A stretch of 64,000 bases of DNA, from the NCBI GenBank assembly GCA_021234155.1, contig JAJEKV010000006.1, forward strand, positions 2,519,815 through 2,583,814, in the 5' to 3' direction. Positions 27,102-40,320 of the stretch are shown here, piece after piece (the stretch's first letter is position 1; every line of letters starts with the position of its first letter). The position numbers were made by a program, and so were the translations under genes. The notes beneath the pieces are model-generated. The model was not told where the DNA came from. It did not search any database and saw only the letters and a program-made list of their open reading frames with translations. Origin of the DNA: Isoetes taiwanensis. Lineage: Eukaryota > Streptophyta > Lycopodiopsida > Isoetales > Isoetaceae.

Positions 27102-30100
27102 GTCTTGTCACTGCAAAAGCGTCCCCCGACTTCTAATTGCCACATCGGGAGGAGGACATGCCCAAACTCCGTTTCGTCAGTTCCCGTTACTCCGTGTTCT
27201 CGGCCGCAGCTTCTGGCCAGGTCCCAACTGCAATAGACCAAGACTCGGCCCCCAAAACGCAAACCCTTCTAGAACCTGGCAACTCACAGGGTTTACGTTT
27301 CGGAGGCCCTCTCCTTGTCAGATTTGGCCGGGACCTTGCGCCCTGTCTTGACGTGGAGTGGGGGTGTTGGCCTTGAGGCAGGGGACCCTAAAATCCCCCC
27401 GTAAGCTGCTTGCCCCGAATTTCCTCTCCCTAAGGCCCTGGGGACGGACGGGCCACCTCCCCTTTTCGGAAACACGATTTGGCTTTGCCAATGGACTCAG
27501 AACGTCGACATTACCCCCGGGGACCACGTTCGGGGCGGAAGACCACCCGACCTCCAAGAAGCCAAAGTAGCTCACGTCCATCACACTCGTAGTCAATTGG
27601 CCTAGGATGTGGATGCTGGGATCTTTGTCGTGGAGGGTGTGAGTGTTTCTTTCTTTTTGCAAAACCGACCTTGTAACTTACTCCCTAGGGTAATTTTGCC
27701 ATTCTGGACGACTTGGCAGGGTCGATTTGCCATTCCGGAGCCCTCCCGGTGCGAACGACAAAACACCTGCGGTTTCTACAAGGCCGACCTCGGGGCGCCC
27801 AGCGGTTTGACAAGTTCTACGGACCCGATCGGAATCTTTTGGGCCTTCCCGAAGAGGGGCCTTTGAGCGGAGGATCCAGCGGCCGGATAGGGGAAGGGCT
27901 CCGGGAGGGTGGTCATTAGCGCGTGCGGCCCCCCGGGGAGCGAGGGAAGGGCTGCCTCGGGAACTTTTTTGGATCCCGCCTCACGGGATCCGGACTCTCC
28001 CCTCTTGTGAGGGATCCCCGCAAGGTCGGCCTCGTTTGACTTGGGGAGGGTGCCGGCTCGGTTGCCCAGAACGGGCTGCCCCGACCGCTCTAATGCTAAC
28101 CCTTTGACCTAGACCTTCTCCTAAAAATTCAAAATTGGGTGTGTCTTCAAGATGAATTAGGAATCCATTTCATAAAAGAATTTATTTTCGTGACAATGCA
28201 TTAATTACTTAATTTATGAATGTCTTGCCACCGCAAAAGCACCCCCAGACTTCTAATTGCCACATCCAGGAGGAGGACAGGCCCAAACTCCGTTGCGTCG
28301 GGTTCTGTTGCTCGCTTCGGCCAAGCGGCTTCGGCCGTGTCCCAACGCAATGAGACCAAGACTCTCCCCCAAAACGCAAACCCTTCTAGAACCACGGCAA
28401 CTTACGGGGTTTTACGTTTGGAGGCTCTCTCCTTGTCGGATTCGTAGGGACCTAAGGCCGTGTTTTGGCGTGGAGTGGGGGTATTGCCGCCAGAGTGGGG
28501 ACCCTAAAATCCTCCCGGAAGCTGCTTGCCCCAAATTACCTCTCCCCAAGGCCCTGGGGACGAACGGGCCACCTCCCCTCTCCGGAACCGCGATTTGGCT
28601 CTGCCAATGGACTCAAACATCGGCATTATCCTGGGGACCAAGTTCCGTGGCCAGAAGACCACCCGACCTCCAAGAAGCACCAAAGTAGCTCACGTCCATC
28701 ACACTCGTAGTCAATTGGACTAGGATGTGGAAGCCGGATACTGTCGTGGAGGGCGTGAGTGTTCCTTTCTTTTGCAAAACTGACCTTGTAACTTGCTCCC
28801 TAAGGTAATTTCGCCATTCCGGACGACTTGGCAGGGTCGATTTGCCATTCCGGAGCCTCCCGGTGCGAACGACAAAAAACACTGCGGTTTTTACAAAGGC
28901 CCGACCTCGGGGCGCCCCGTGGGTTTGACAAGTTCTACCTGACCGATCTGGAATCTTTTGGGCCTTCCCAAAGAGGGGCCCCTGAACGGAGGATCCAACG
29001 GTCGGATAGGGGAACCGGGCTCCGGGAGGGTGGTCATTAGCGTGCGGCCCCCCGGGGGAGCGCTGCCAGGAAGGGCTGCCTCGGGAACTTTTTTGGATCC
29101 CGCCTCCTGGGGTCCGGACTCTCCCCTCTTGTGAGGGATCCCTGGAAGCTCCTGGCCTCGTTTGACTTGGGGAGGGTGGTGGCTCGGTTGCCCATAGCGG
29201 GCTGCCCCGACCGTTCTAATGCTAACCCTTTGACCTAGACCTTCTCCGAAAATTCCAAAAATTGGGCTGTGTGCTGGAGATGAATTAGGAATCCAGCTGG
29301 CAAAAAATCAGAATTTATTTTCGTACAATGCATTAATTACGAATTTATGAATGTCTTGCCACTGCAAAAGCGCCCCCCGACTTCTAATTGCCACATCGGG
29401 AGGAGGACAGGCCCAAACTCCGTTCCGTCAGTTCCTGTTGCTCTGCGTTCTCGGCCGCAGCTTCTCGGCCAGGTCCCAACTGCAACAGACCAAGACTCGG
29501 CCCCCAAAACGAACCCTTCTAGAACCTGGCAACTCAAAGGGTTTATGTTTCGGAGGCCCTCTCCTTGTCAGATTCGGCCGGGACCTTGCGTCGTGTTTTG
29601 ACGTGGAGTGGGGGTGTTGCCGCCAGAGCGGGGACCCTAAAATCCCCCCGGAAGCTGCTTGCCCCAAATTTCCTCTCCCCAAGGCCCTGGGGACGAACGG
29701 GCCACCTCCCCTCTCCGGAACCGCAATTTGGCTCTGCCAATGGACTCAGAACGTCGACATTACCCTGGGGACCAAGTTCCGTGGCCAGAAGACCACCCGA
29801 CCTTCAAGAAGCGCCAAAGTAGCTCACGTCCATCACACTCGTAGTCAATTGGCCTAGCATGTGGATGCCGGATACTGTCGTGGAGGGCGTGAGTATTTCA
29901 TTCTTTTGCAAAACCGACCTTGTAACTTGCTCCCTAGGGTAATTTCGCCATTCCGGACGACTTGGCAGGGTCGATTTGCCATTCCGGAGCCTCCCTAGTG
30001 CCCGAACGACAAAACACTGCGGTTTCTACAAGGCTGACCTCAGAACGCCCCGCGGTTTGACAAGTTCTACCGGACCGATCTGGAATCTTTTGGGCCTTCC

Positions 30101-31618
30101 CGAAGAGGGGCCCCTGAACGGAGGATCCAACGGTCGGATAGGGGAACCGGGCTCCGGGAGGGTGGTCATTAGCGTGCGGCCCCCCGGGGGAGCGCTGCCA
30201 GGAAGGGCTGACTCGGGAACGTTTTTGGATCCCGCCTCCTGGGGTCTGGACTCTCCCCTCTTGTGAGAGATCCCTGCAAGGTCCTGGCCTCGTTTGACTT
30301 GGGGGACGGTGCCAGCTCGGTTGCCCCGCAACGGGCTGCCCCGACCGTTCTAATGCTAACCCTTTGATCTAGACCTTCTCCGAAAATTCCGAAAAGTGGG
30401 CTGTGTGCTGGAGATGAATTAGGAATCCAGCTGGCAAAAAATCAGAATTTATTTTCGTACAATGCATTAATTACGAATTTATGAATGTCTTGCCACTGCA
30501 AAAGCGCCCCCCGACTTCTAATTGCCACATCGGGAGGAGGACAGGCCCAAACTCCGTTCCGTCAGTTCCTGTTGCTCTGCGTTCTCGGCCGCAGCTTCTC
30601 GGCCAGGTCCCAACTGCAACAGACCAAGACTCGGCCCCCAAAACGCAAACCCTTCTAGAACCTGGCAACTCACAGGGTTTACGTTTCGGAGGCCCTCTCC
30701 TTGTCAGATTCGGCCGGGACCTTGCGTCGTGTTTTGACGTGGAGTGGGGGTGTTGCCGCCAGAGCGGGGACCCTAAAATCCCCTCGAAAGCTGCTTGCCC
30801 CGAATTTCCTCTCCCCAAGGCCCTGGGGACGGACGGGCCACCTCCCCTCTCCGGAACCGCGATTTGGCTCTGCCAATGGACTCAAATGTCGACATTATCC
30901 TGGGGACCAAGTTCTGTGGCCAGAAGACCACCCGACCTCCAAGAAGCGCCAAAGTAGCTCGCGTCCATCACACTCGTAGTCAATTGGCCTAGGATGTGGA
31001 TGCCGGATACTGTCGTGGAGGGCGTGAGTGTTCCTTTCTTGTGCAAAACCGACCTTGTAACTTGCTGCCTAGGGTAATTTTGCCATTCCGGACGACTTGG
31101 CAGGGTCGATTTGCCATTCCGGAGCCTCCCCGGTGCCCGAACGACAAAACACTGCAGTTTCTACAAGGCCGACCTCAGGACGCCCCGCGGTTTGACAAGT
31201 TCTACCGGACCGATCTGGAATCTTTTGGGCCTTCCCGAAGAGGGGCCCCTGAACGGAGGATCCAACGGTCGGATAGGGGAACCGGGCTCCGGGAGGGTGG
31301 TCATTAGCGTGCGGCCCCCCGGGGGAGCGCTGCCAGGAAGGGCTGCCTCGGGAACGTTTTTGGATCCCGCCTCCTGGGGTCCGGACTCTCCCCTCTTGTG
31401 AGGGATCCCTGCAAGGTCCTGGCCTCGTTTGACTTGGGGGAGGGTGCCAGCTCGGTTGCCCCGCAACGGGCTGCCCCGACCGTTCTAATGCTAACCCTTT
31501 GACCTAGACCTTCTCCGAAAATTCCGAAAATTGGGCTGTGTGCTAGAGATGAATTAGGAATCCAGCTGGCAAAAAAACAGAATTTATTTTCATACAATGC
31601 ATTAATTACGAATATATG
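27102..31618 (+). repeat. Array block 3: four monomers
   Basis: Four monomers after LINE-B copy 2 and before copy 3. With copy 3 they make one 6.6-kb higher-order unit that is repeated in the next block. The monomer at 29351-30480 has private variants (GACTCGGGAACG, TTTGATCTAGACC, GAAAAGTGGGC) also found at 35970-37100. Confidence 0.85.
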
Positions 31619-31628
31619 AATGTCTTGC

Positions 31629-32801
31629 AAATTCTACATAAGCAAGCTCAAGCTCTTGCTGGTAAATTCATTTGGAAAGCTATCAATGGATCTTCTAGTC
31701 CTGCTTCTATCTTCATCAATTACTGGATTTCTAAAAGTAATCCTGCTGGGCATTCATCTGTGACTCATGCTCTGCCTGATTCTGCTTTTTGTGATCTCCA
31801 TATTGCACCTAATACTTCCCCTTTGATGAGGAATTTTATTAAAGCTTGGAATAACATCTATCCAGCTTTTTCCTATACTCAAGTCAATTCTGCTCATCTT
31901 GCAATGCCTATCTTTTGGTCCCCTATCTTTAAAGATCATCCTATTCATGTTCTTGCCCTCAAGCATCCTCAGATTTACAAAAGGTGGGCCTCCTCAGCTA
32001 TCACTACTATTGGAGATCTATGGAACAACAACAGATGGATTACTTGGACATGCCTGAGAAGGAGGATTAGTGGTACATTAACTGATAAAAAGATATATCT
32101 TCACATCAGGAATGTTATGGGAGATAAAACTCCTTCTGTGGCTCATAATACAGCATCTGATTGGTTTCTAGGCAATAAATCTAGATATAAAGTTTCTCTG
32201 ATCTATGACTATCTAAATCAAAATGCTAGCATTGCCAAAGCTGCTTATTCTTGGAACTTGGATATTCTTTGCCTTCAAATCATTGGTTTCTAATGTTTGG
32301 AATTCTTATTCTCCAAACAAAATCTCTTTCTTCATCTGGCTGATTGCAAACAAAAGTGTTTCTTGCCTGGAAACCTTTTCCAAGAGAAATCCAAATATTT
32401 CTCCTCTATGTCCTCTTAATTGCAATAATATGGAAAGCATGGAACATATTTTCTTCTGCCCTAAACTCAGGCATTTCTGGAGATGGTTTGAGCATTACTT
32501 TGGTATTCATGACAGAAGCTCCATCATCCAGTTAATTCAAACCAATAATCCATTTAATAATACTATTATCTATTTAGCTTTATGGAATATTTGGAAGTCT
32601 AGAAACAGATGTCTTTATGGTTACAAAAATTTCTCTACAACTTGGATCAAAATTCATTTCAAATATGATGTTGAATTATGTGCAACAGCACATAAAAATT
32701 TGTATTCTGACAACTATGACAGGTGCTGGGACCAAATTGGTATTTTTCAAGGGTATTTTAACCTGTTCAATTCCAATCTATCTTACACAAATTCTAACTA
32801 A
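31629..32801 (+). pseudogene. LINE-B copy 3: ORF2 C-terminus, frameshifted
   Basis: Same protein as copies 1 and 2 but split at about 32265, where ATTGCTGCC of copy 1 reads ATTCTTTGCC. The zf-RVT half (32285-32801) is in another frame from the first half. The single change again touches a CTG site. Confidence 0.85.
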
Positions 32802-32820
32802 ACTCTTTCTCAGAGGGTAT

Positions 32821-33364
32821 ATGGAGCTCTGCAGAGGTCATCGTGAAAAAGAAAATTTGATAGAGGAGCAGATAGATATGAAGTTAAGTTGTATGGGGAT
32901 GAGAGAATTCATGAACACCAGGTCAAGTTCCCCCCTCACAATCAGTGGTCAGTCAGAGAGATGATCAGGGACAACGAAATCAGTAAGGCAAGAGAAAGGA
33001 TTTGGGCAGATATATACACAAGGGAAGTTATGCAAATGGTTTATATGTTTTCTTTCATTAACTCCAACCATCATGAATTCATTCGAAAGGCGATTCAGCA
33101 GATATGTGCGGATGTACTACACTCTCACGAATGTTAGCTGATGCTTATGGCACTCTTATTCTTCTTATGGTTCAACAAGATTTTTACAGACTAATAAGAG
33201 ATAATCTATGGATGGCCGATTCCTATGTCATGGGAACTGCAGACTCTTTCACTCAATCCTACAACCAACTCTTCCATAATGCCATAAACTCAGATGACCC
33301 AAAGATCCCTACCATTCCTGATGATCTATACATTGACAGTATTGCCTCTTCTGAGGTGCAATAG
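32821..33364 (+). pseudogene. LINE-B copy 3: downstream ORF, frameshifted
   Basis: The same downstream ORF begins at the conserved ATG but shifts frame near 32842 (CATCAGAAAAG of copy 1 becomes CATCGTGAAAAAG), returns, and shifts again at about 33080-33130. Each break is at a CAG site of the intact copy. Confidence 0.6.
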
Positions 33365-33721
33365 CTCTTCATTTGGTTTTGCAGGTTTGGTAGCAGAGAT
33401 ATGCTTGCTGATTGGACATCAAATGGAGTTACCTTTTTGGAAGAATTTATCTTGCTGGAACAGTTGCTCCTCTGAAGAAAACAGATTACCACTAAATCAC
33501 AAAACTCAAGTATTCTACAAGACTTGAGCAACAAACTTATCTCTACGTTTGACGGACTTTGACTAAATATTGTGTTCTTTGAATTTCTACTTGTATTTTT
33601 GATATTTTCCTCATTCGATTTGGTAAAACCTATCTATGAAGGTTACCAAACTACTATGTATGTATTTCCTTAATTAATGAAAAAAACATCTCGTACTCAA
33701 AAAAAAAAAAAAAAAAAAAAA

Positions 33722-36700
33722 AATGTCTTGCCACTGCAAAAGCGTCCCCCGACTTCTAATTGCCACATCGGGAGGAGGACATGCCCAAACTCCGTTTTCG
33801 AGTTCCGTTGCTGTTCGTGTTCTCGACGCGGACCGGCCGGTCCCAAGCGCAATAGACCAAGACTCGCCCCCAAAGCGCAAACCCTTCTAGAACCACGGCA
33901 ACTCTGGGTTTTACGCCGGGAGGCCCTCTCCTTGTCGAGATTTGGCGGGACCTTGCGCCTGCCTTGGCGTGGAGTGGGGGTGTTGACACCAGGCGGGGAC
34001 CCTAAAATCCCCGAAGCTGCTTGCCCGAATTTCCCTCTCCCTAAGGCCCCGGGGACGGACGGGCCACCTCCCCTTTTTGAAACACGATTTGGCTCGCCAA
34101 TGGACTCGGAACGTCGACATTACCACGGGGACCACGCCTGCGGGCCGAAGACCACCCGACCTCCAAGAAGCGCCAAAGTAGCTCACGTCCATCACACTCG
34201 TAGTCAATTGGCCTAGGATGTGGATGCCCGACATCTTGTCGTGGAGGGTGTGAGTGTTTCTTTCTTTGCAAAACCGACCTTGTAACTTACTCCCTAGGGT
34301 AATTTTGCCATTACGGACGACTTGGCAGTGGTCGATTTGCCATTCCGAGCCTCCCGGTGCGAACGACAAAACACTGCGCGGTTTCTACAAGGCCGACCTC
34401 GGGGCGCCAGGGTTTGACAAGTTCTACCGGACCGATCTGGAATCTTTTGGGCCTTCGAAGAGGGGCCTTTGAGCGGAGGATCCAACGGTCGGATAGGGGA
34501 ACCGGCGGGGAGGGTGGTCATTAGCGTCATGGCCCCCCGGGAGCGCCGCCGGGAAGGGCTGCCTCGGGAACTTTTTTGGATCCGCCTCACGGGATGGGAC
34601 TCTCCCTCTTGTGAGGGATCCCCGCAAGGTCCCTCGGCCTCGTTTGACTTGGGGAGGGTGCCACTCGGTTGCCCCGCAACGGCTGCCCCGACAGATTCTA
34701 ATGCTAACCCTTTGACCTAGACCTTCTCAGAAAATTCGAAAATTTAAATGTGTCTTTGGAGATGAATTAGGAATCCAAGGTGGCAAAGAATTTATTTTCG
34801 TACAATGCATTAATTACTTAATTTATGAATGTCTTGCCACCGCAAAAGCGCCCCCGACTTCTAATTGCCACATCCAGGAGGAGGAGGACAGGCCCAAACT
34901 CCGTTCCGTCGGTTCACATTTGCTCGCTTCCGACGCCGACTTCTCGGCCAGTCCCTAAGCGCAACAGACCAAGACTGGCCCCCAAAATGCAAACCCTTCT
35001 AGAACACGGCAACTTTACGGGGTTTACGTTTGGAGGCTCTCTCCTTGTCGGTTCGTAGGGATCTTGCGCCGTGTTTTGGCGTGGAGGGGGGGTATTGCCA
35101 GAGAGTGGGGACCCTAAAATCCTCCCTAAGCTGCTTGCCCCAAATTACCTCTCCCCAAGGCCCCAGGGGCTAGGCAGGCCACCTCCCCTCTCCGGAACCG
35201 CGATTTGGCTCTGCCAATGGACTCAAACATCGGCATTATCCTGGGGACCAAGTTCCGTGGCCAGAAGACCACCCGACCTCCAAGAAGCGCCAAAGTAGCT
35301 CACGTCCATCACACTCGTAGTCAATTGGACTAGGATGTGGAAGCGGGATCTTTGTAGGCCGTGGAGGCGTGGAGTGTTCCTTTCTTTTGCAAACCGGCCT
35401 TGTAACTTGCTCCCTAAGGTAATTTCGCCATTAGGACGACTTGGCGGGGTGGTCGATTTGCCATTCCGAGCCTCCCGGTGCCCGAACGACAAAACACTGC
35501 AGTTTCTACAAGGCCCGACCTCGGGGCGCCCCGGGTTTGACAAGTTCTAGGACCGATCGATCCGGAATCTTTTGGGCCTTCCTGAAGAGGGGCCCCTGAA
35601 CGGAGGATCCAACGGTCGGATAGGGGAACCGGGCTCCGGGAGGGTGGTCATTAGCGTGCGGCCCCCCGGGGGAGCGCTGCCAGGAAGGGCTGCCTCGGGA
35701 ACTTTTTTGGATCCCGCCTCCTGGGGTCCGGACTCTCCCCTCTTGTGAGGGATCCCCCGGAAGGTCCCCGCCTCGCTTTGACTTGGGGAGGGTGACATTT
35801 CGGTTGCCCCTTAGCGGGCTGCCCCGGACCGTTCTAATGCTAACCCTTTGACCTAGACCTTCTCCAAAAATTCCAAAATTGGGCCGTGTAGGCCGGAGAT
35901 GAATTAGGAATCCAGCTGGCAAAAAATCAGAATTTATTTTCGTACAATGCATTAATTACGAATTTATGAATGTCTTGCCACTGCAAAAGCGCCCCCCGAC
36001 TTCTAATTGCCACATCGGGAGGAGGACAGGCCCAAACTCCGTTCCGTCAGTTCCTTTGCTCTGCGTTCTCGGGCCGCGGCTTCGGCCCAGTCCCAAGCGC
36101 AGCAGACCAAGACTCGGCCCCCAAAACGAACCCTTCTAGAACCTGGCAACTTACAGGGTTTACGTTTCGGAGGCCCTCTCCTTGTCAGATTCGGCCGGGA
36201 CCTTGCGTCGTGTTTTGACGTGGAGTGGGGGTGTTGCCGCCAGAGCGGGGACCCTAAAATCCCCCCGGAAGCTGCTTGCCCCAAATTTCCTCTCCCCAAG
36301 GCCCTGGGGACGAACGGGCCACCTCCCCTCTCCGGAACCGCAATTTGGCTCTGCCAATGGACTCAGAACGTTGACATTACCCTGGGGACCAAGTTCCGTG
36401 GCCAGAAGACCACCCGACCTTTAAGAAGCGCCAAAGTAGCTCACGTCCATCACACTCGTAGTCAATTGGCCTAGCATGTGGATGCCGGATACTGTCGTGG
36501 AGGGCGTGAGTATTTCTTTCTTTTGCAAAACCGACCTTGTAACTTGCTCCCTAGGGTAATTTTGCCATTCCGGACGATTTGGCAGGGTCGATTTGCCATT
36601 CCGGAGCCTCCCTGGTGCCCGAACCACAAAACACTGCGGTTTCTACAAGGCCGACCTCAGGACGCCCCGCGGTTTGACAAGTTCTACCGGACCGATCTGG

Positions 36701-38225
36701 AATCTTTTGGGCCTTCCCGAAGAGGGGCCCCTGAACGGAGGATCCAACGGTCGGATAGGGGAACCGGGCTCCGGGAGGGTGGTCATTAGCGTGCGGCCCC
36801 CCGGGGGAGCGCTGCCAGGAAGGGCTGACTCGGGAACGTTTTTGGATCCCGCCTCCTGGGGTCTGGACTCTCCCCTCTTGTGAGAGATCCCTGCAAGGTC
36901 CTGGCCTCGTTTGACTTGGGGGACGGTGCCAGCCTCGGTTGGTTCCCGCAACGGGCTGCCCCGACCGTTCTAATGCTAACCCTTTGATCTAGACCTTCTC
37001 CGAAAATTCCGAAAAGTGGGCTGTGTGCTGGAGATGAATTAGGAATCCAGCTGGCAAAAAATCAGAATTTATTTTCGTACAATGCATTAATTACGAATTT
37101 ATGAATGTTTTGTCACTGCAAAAGCGCCCCCCGACTTCTAATTGCCACATCCGGAGGAGGACAGGCCCAAACTCTGTTCCGTCAGTTCCTGTTGCTCTGC
37201 TTTCTCGGCCGCAGCTTCTCGGCCAGGTCCCAACTGCAACAGACCAAGACTCGGCCCCCAAAACGCAAACCCTTCTAGAACCTGGCAACTCATAGAGTTT
37301 ACGTTTCGGAGGCCCTCTCCTTGTCAGATTCGGCCAGGACCTTGCGTCGTGTTTTGACGTGGAGTGGGGGTGTTGCCGCCAGAGCGGGGACCCTAAAATC
37401 CCCTCGAAAGCTGCTTGCCCCGAATTTCCTCTCCCCAAGGCCCTGGGGACGAACGGGCCACCTCCCCTCTCCGGAACCGCGATTTGGGTCTGCCAATGGA
37501 CTCAAACATCGGCATTATCTTGGGGACCAAGTTCCGTGGCCAGAAGACCACCCGACCTCCAAGAAGCGCCAAAGTAGCTCACGTCCATCACACTCGTAGT
37601 CAATTGGCCTAGGATGTGGAAGCCGGATACCGTCGTGGAGGGCGTGAGTGTTCCTTTCTTTTGCAAAACGGACCTTGTAACTTGCTCCCTAGGGTAATTT
37701 CGCCATTCGGACGACTTGGCGGTCGATTTGCCATTCCGAGCCTCCCCGTGCCGAACGACAAAACATCAAGTAGATTTCTACAAGGCCGACCTCGGGGCGC
37801 CTTCGCGGGTTTGACAAGTTCTATCGGGACCGATCTGGAATCTTTGGACCTTCCCGAAGAGGGGCCCCCGAACGGAGGATCCAACGGGCCGATAGGGGAA
37901 CCGGCTCGGGAGGGTGGTCATTAGCGTCGGCGGCCCTGGGAGCCGCCGGGAAGGGCTGCCTCGGGAACTTTTTGGATCCCGCCTCACGGGGTGGGACTCT
38001 CCCCTCTTGTGAGGGATCCCCGCAAGGTCCCTGGCCTCGTTTGACTTGGGGAGGGTGCCAGCTCGGTTTGCCCAAGAACGGGCTGCCCCGATCGTTCTAA
38101 TGCTAACCCTTTGACCTAGACCTTTCCTAAAATTCAAAATTGGGCTGTGTTTGGAGATGAATTAGGAATCCGGTGGCAAAAAACAGAATTTATTTTCATA
38201 CAATGCATTAATTACTTAATATATG
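33722..38225 (+). repeat. Array block 4: four monomers
   Basis: Second copy of the higher-order unit. The last monomer (37105-38220) is a mosaic: its first half carries variants seen at 20626-21755 (GATTTGGGTCTGCC) and at 30485-31615 (CCCTCGAAAGC), which suggests conversion or unequal exchange. Its second half is rich in CGG/CCG variants and indels. Confidence 0.85.
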
Positions 38226-38235
38226 AATGTCTTGC

Positions 38236-39412
38236 AAATTCTACATAAGCAAGCTCAAGCTCTTGCTGGTAAATTCATTTGGAAAGCTATCAATGGATCT
38301 TCTAGTCCTGCTTCTATCTTCATCAATTACTGGATTTCTAAAAGTAATCCTGCTGGGCATCCATCTGTGACTCATGCTCTGACTGATTCTGCTTTTTGTG
38401 ATCTCCATATTGCACCTAATACTTCCCCTTTGATGAGGAATTTTATTAAAGCTTGGAATAACATCTATCCAGCTTTTTCCTATACTCAAGTCAATTCTGC
38501 TCATCTTGCAATGCCTATCTTTTGGTCCCCTATCTTTAAAGATCATCCTATTCATGTTCTTGCCCTCAAGCATCCTCAGATTTACAAAAGGTGGGCCTCC
38601 TCAGCTATCACTACTATTGGAGATCTATGGAACAACAACGGATGGATTACTTGGACATGCCCTCGAGAAGGAGGATCGGTGGTACATTAACCGATAAAAG
38701 ATATATCTTCACATCGGGGAATGTTATGGGAGATAAAACTCCTTACGTGGCTCATAATACAAAGATTCGATTGGTTTCTAGGCAATGAATCTAGATATAA
38801 AGTTTCTCCGATCTATGACTATCTAAATCAAAATGCTAGCATTGCCAAAGCCGCTTATTCTTGGAACTTGGATATTGTCTGCCTTCAAATCATTGGTTTC
38901 TAATGTTTGGAATTCTTATTCTCCAAACAAAATCTCTTTCTTCATCTCGGGCTGATTGCAAACAAAAGTGTTTCTTGCCCTGAAACCTTTCCAAGAGAAA
39001 TCCAAATATTTCTCCTCTATGTCCTCTTAATTGCAATAATATGGAAAGCATGGAACATATTTTCTTCTGCCCTAAACTCAGGCATTTCTGGAGATGGTTT
39101 GAGCATTACTTTGGTATTCATGACGTAAGCTCCATCATCCGATTAATTCAAACCAATAATCCATTTAATAATACTATTATCTATTTAGCTTTATGGAATA
39201 TTTGGAAGTCTAGAAACAGATGTCTTTATGGTTACAAAAATTTCTCTACAACTTGGATCAAAATTCATTTCAAATATGATGTTGAATTATGTGCAACAGC
39301 ACATAAAAATTTGTATTCTGACAACTATGACAGGTGCTGGGACCAAATTGGTATTTTTCAAGGGTATTTTAACCTGTTCAATTCCAATCTATCTTACACA
39401 AATTCTAACTAA
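38236..39412 (+). pseudogene. LINE-B copy 4: ORF2 C-terminus, broken
   Basis: First 400 bases clean, then at 38638-38990 many changes (AACAGATGG to AACGGATGG, TGCCTGAG to TGCCCTCGAG, ATCAGTGG to ATCGGTGG) break the frame repeatedly. The zf-RVT core (CPLNC..HIFFC) is clean from about 39010 to the usual stop. Confidence 0.85.
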
Positions 39413-39431
39413 ACTCTTGCTCGTAGAGTAT

Positions 39432-39972
39432 ATGGAGCTCTGCAGAGGTCATCAGAAAAGAAAATTTGATAGAGGAGCAGATAGATATGAAGTTAAGTTG
39501 TATGGGGATGAGAGAATTCATGAACACCGGTCAAGTTCCCCCTCACAATCGGTGGTGGTCGGAGAGATGATCGGGGACAAACGAAATCAAAGAAGGCAAG
39601 AGAAAGGATTTGGGCGATATATACACAAGGGAAGTTATGCAAATGGTTTATATGTTTTCTTTCATTAACTCCAACCATCATGAATTCATCGAAAGACGAT
39701 TCAGCAGATACAAAGTGGATGTACTACACTCACGAATGTTAGGCCGATGCTTATGGCACTCTTATTCTTCTTATGGTTCAAAGAAGATTTTTCTGAGACT
39801 AATAAGAGATAATCTATGGATGGCCGATTCCTATGTCATGGGAACTGCAGACTCTTTCACTCAATCCTACAACCAACTCTTCCATAATGCCATAAACTCA
39901 GATGACCCAAAGATCCCTACCATTCCTGATGATCTATACATTGACAGTATTGCCTCTTCTGAGGTGCAATAG
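39432..39972 (+). pseudogene. LINE-B copy 4: downstream ORF, broken
   Basis: Starts at the conserved ATG and ends at the conserved TAG, but several frame changes fall in 39521-39800. The last third (39800-39972) is identical to the other copies. Confidence 0.55.
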
Positions 39973-40320
39973 CTCTTCATTTGGTTTTGCAGGTTTGATA
40001 GCAGAGATATGCTTGCTGATTGGACATCAAATGGAGTTACCTTTTTGGAAGAATTTATCTTGCTGGAACAGTTGCTCCTCTGAAGAAAACAGATTACCAC
40101 TAAATCACAAAACTCAAGTATTCTACAAGACTTGAGCAACAAACTTATCTACAGTTTGACCAGACTTTGACTAAATATTGTGTTGCTAAATTTCTACTTG
40201 TATTTTTGATATTTTCCTCATTTTGATTTGGTAAAACGTATCTATGAAGGTTACCAAACTACTATGTATGTATTTCCTTAATTAATGAAAAAAACATCTC
40301 GTACTCTCAAAAAAAAAAAA

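Larger units (their letters stand above)
31629..33722 (+). mobile_element. LINE-B copy 3 inside satellite
   Basis: Same insertion point (left target repeat 31619-31628, right 33722-33731). Near-identical to copies 1 and 2, with patches of difference at about 32262-32275, 32805-32845, 33080-33130 and 33540-33620. Confidence 0.92.
38236..40320 (+). mobile_element. LINE-B copy 4 inside satellite
   Basis: Left target repeat at 38226-38235; the right repeat is damaged (AGTCCTTCC). The poly(A) is only about 13 long. The copy alternates between stretches identical to copy 2 (38236-38635, 39005-39520, 39800-40320) and stretches full of substitutions and indels (38636-39000, 39521-39800). Confidence 0.9.
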
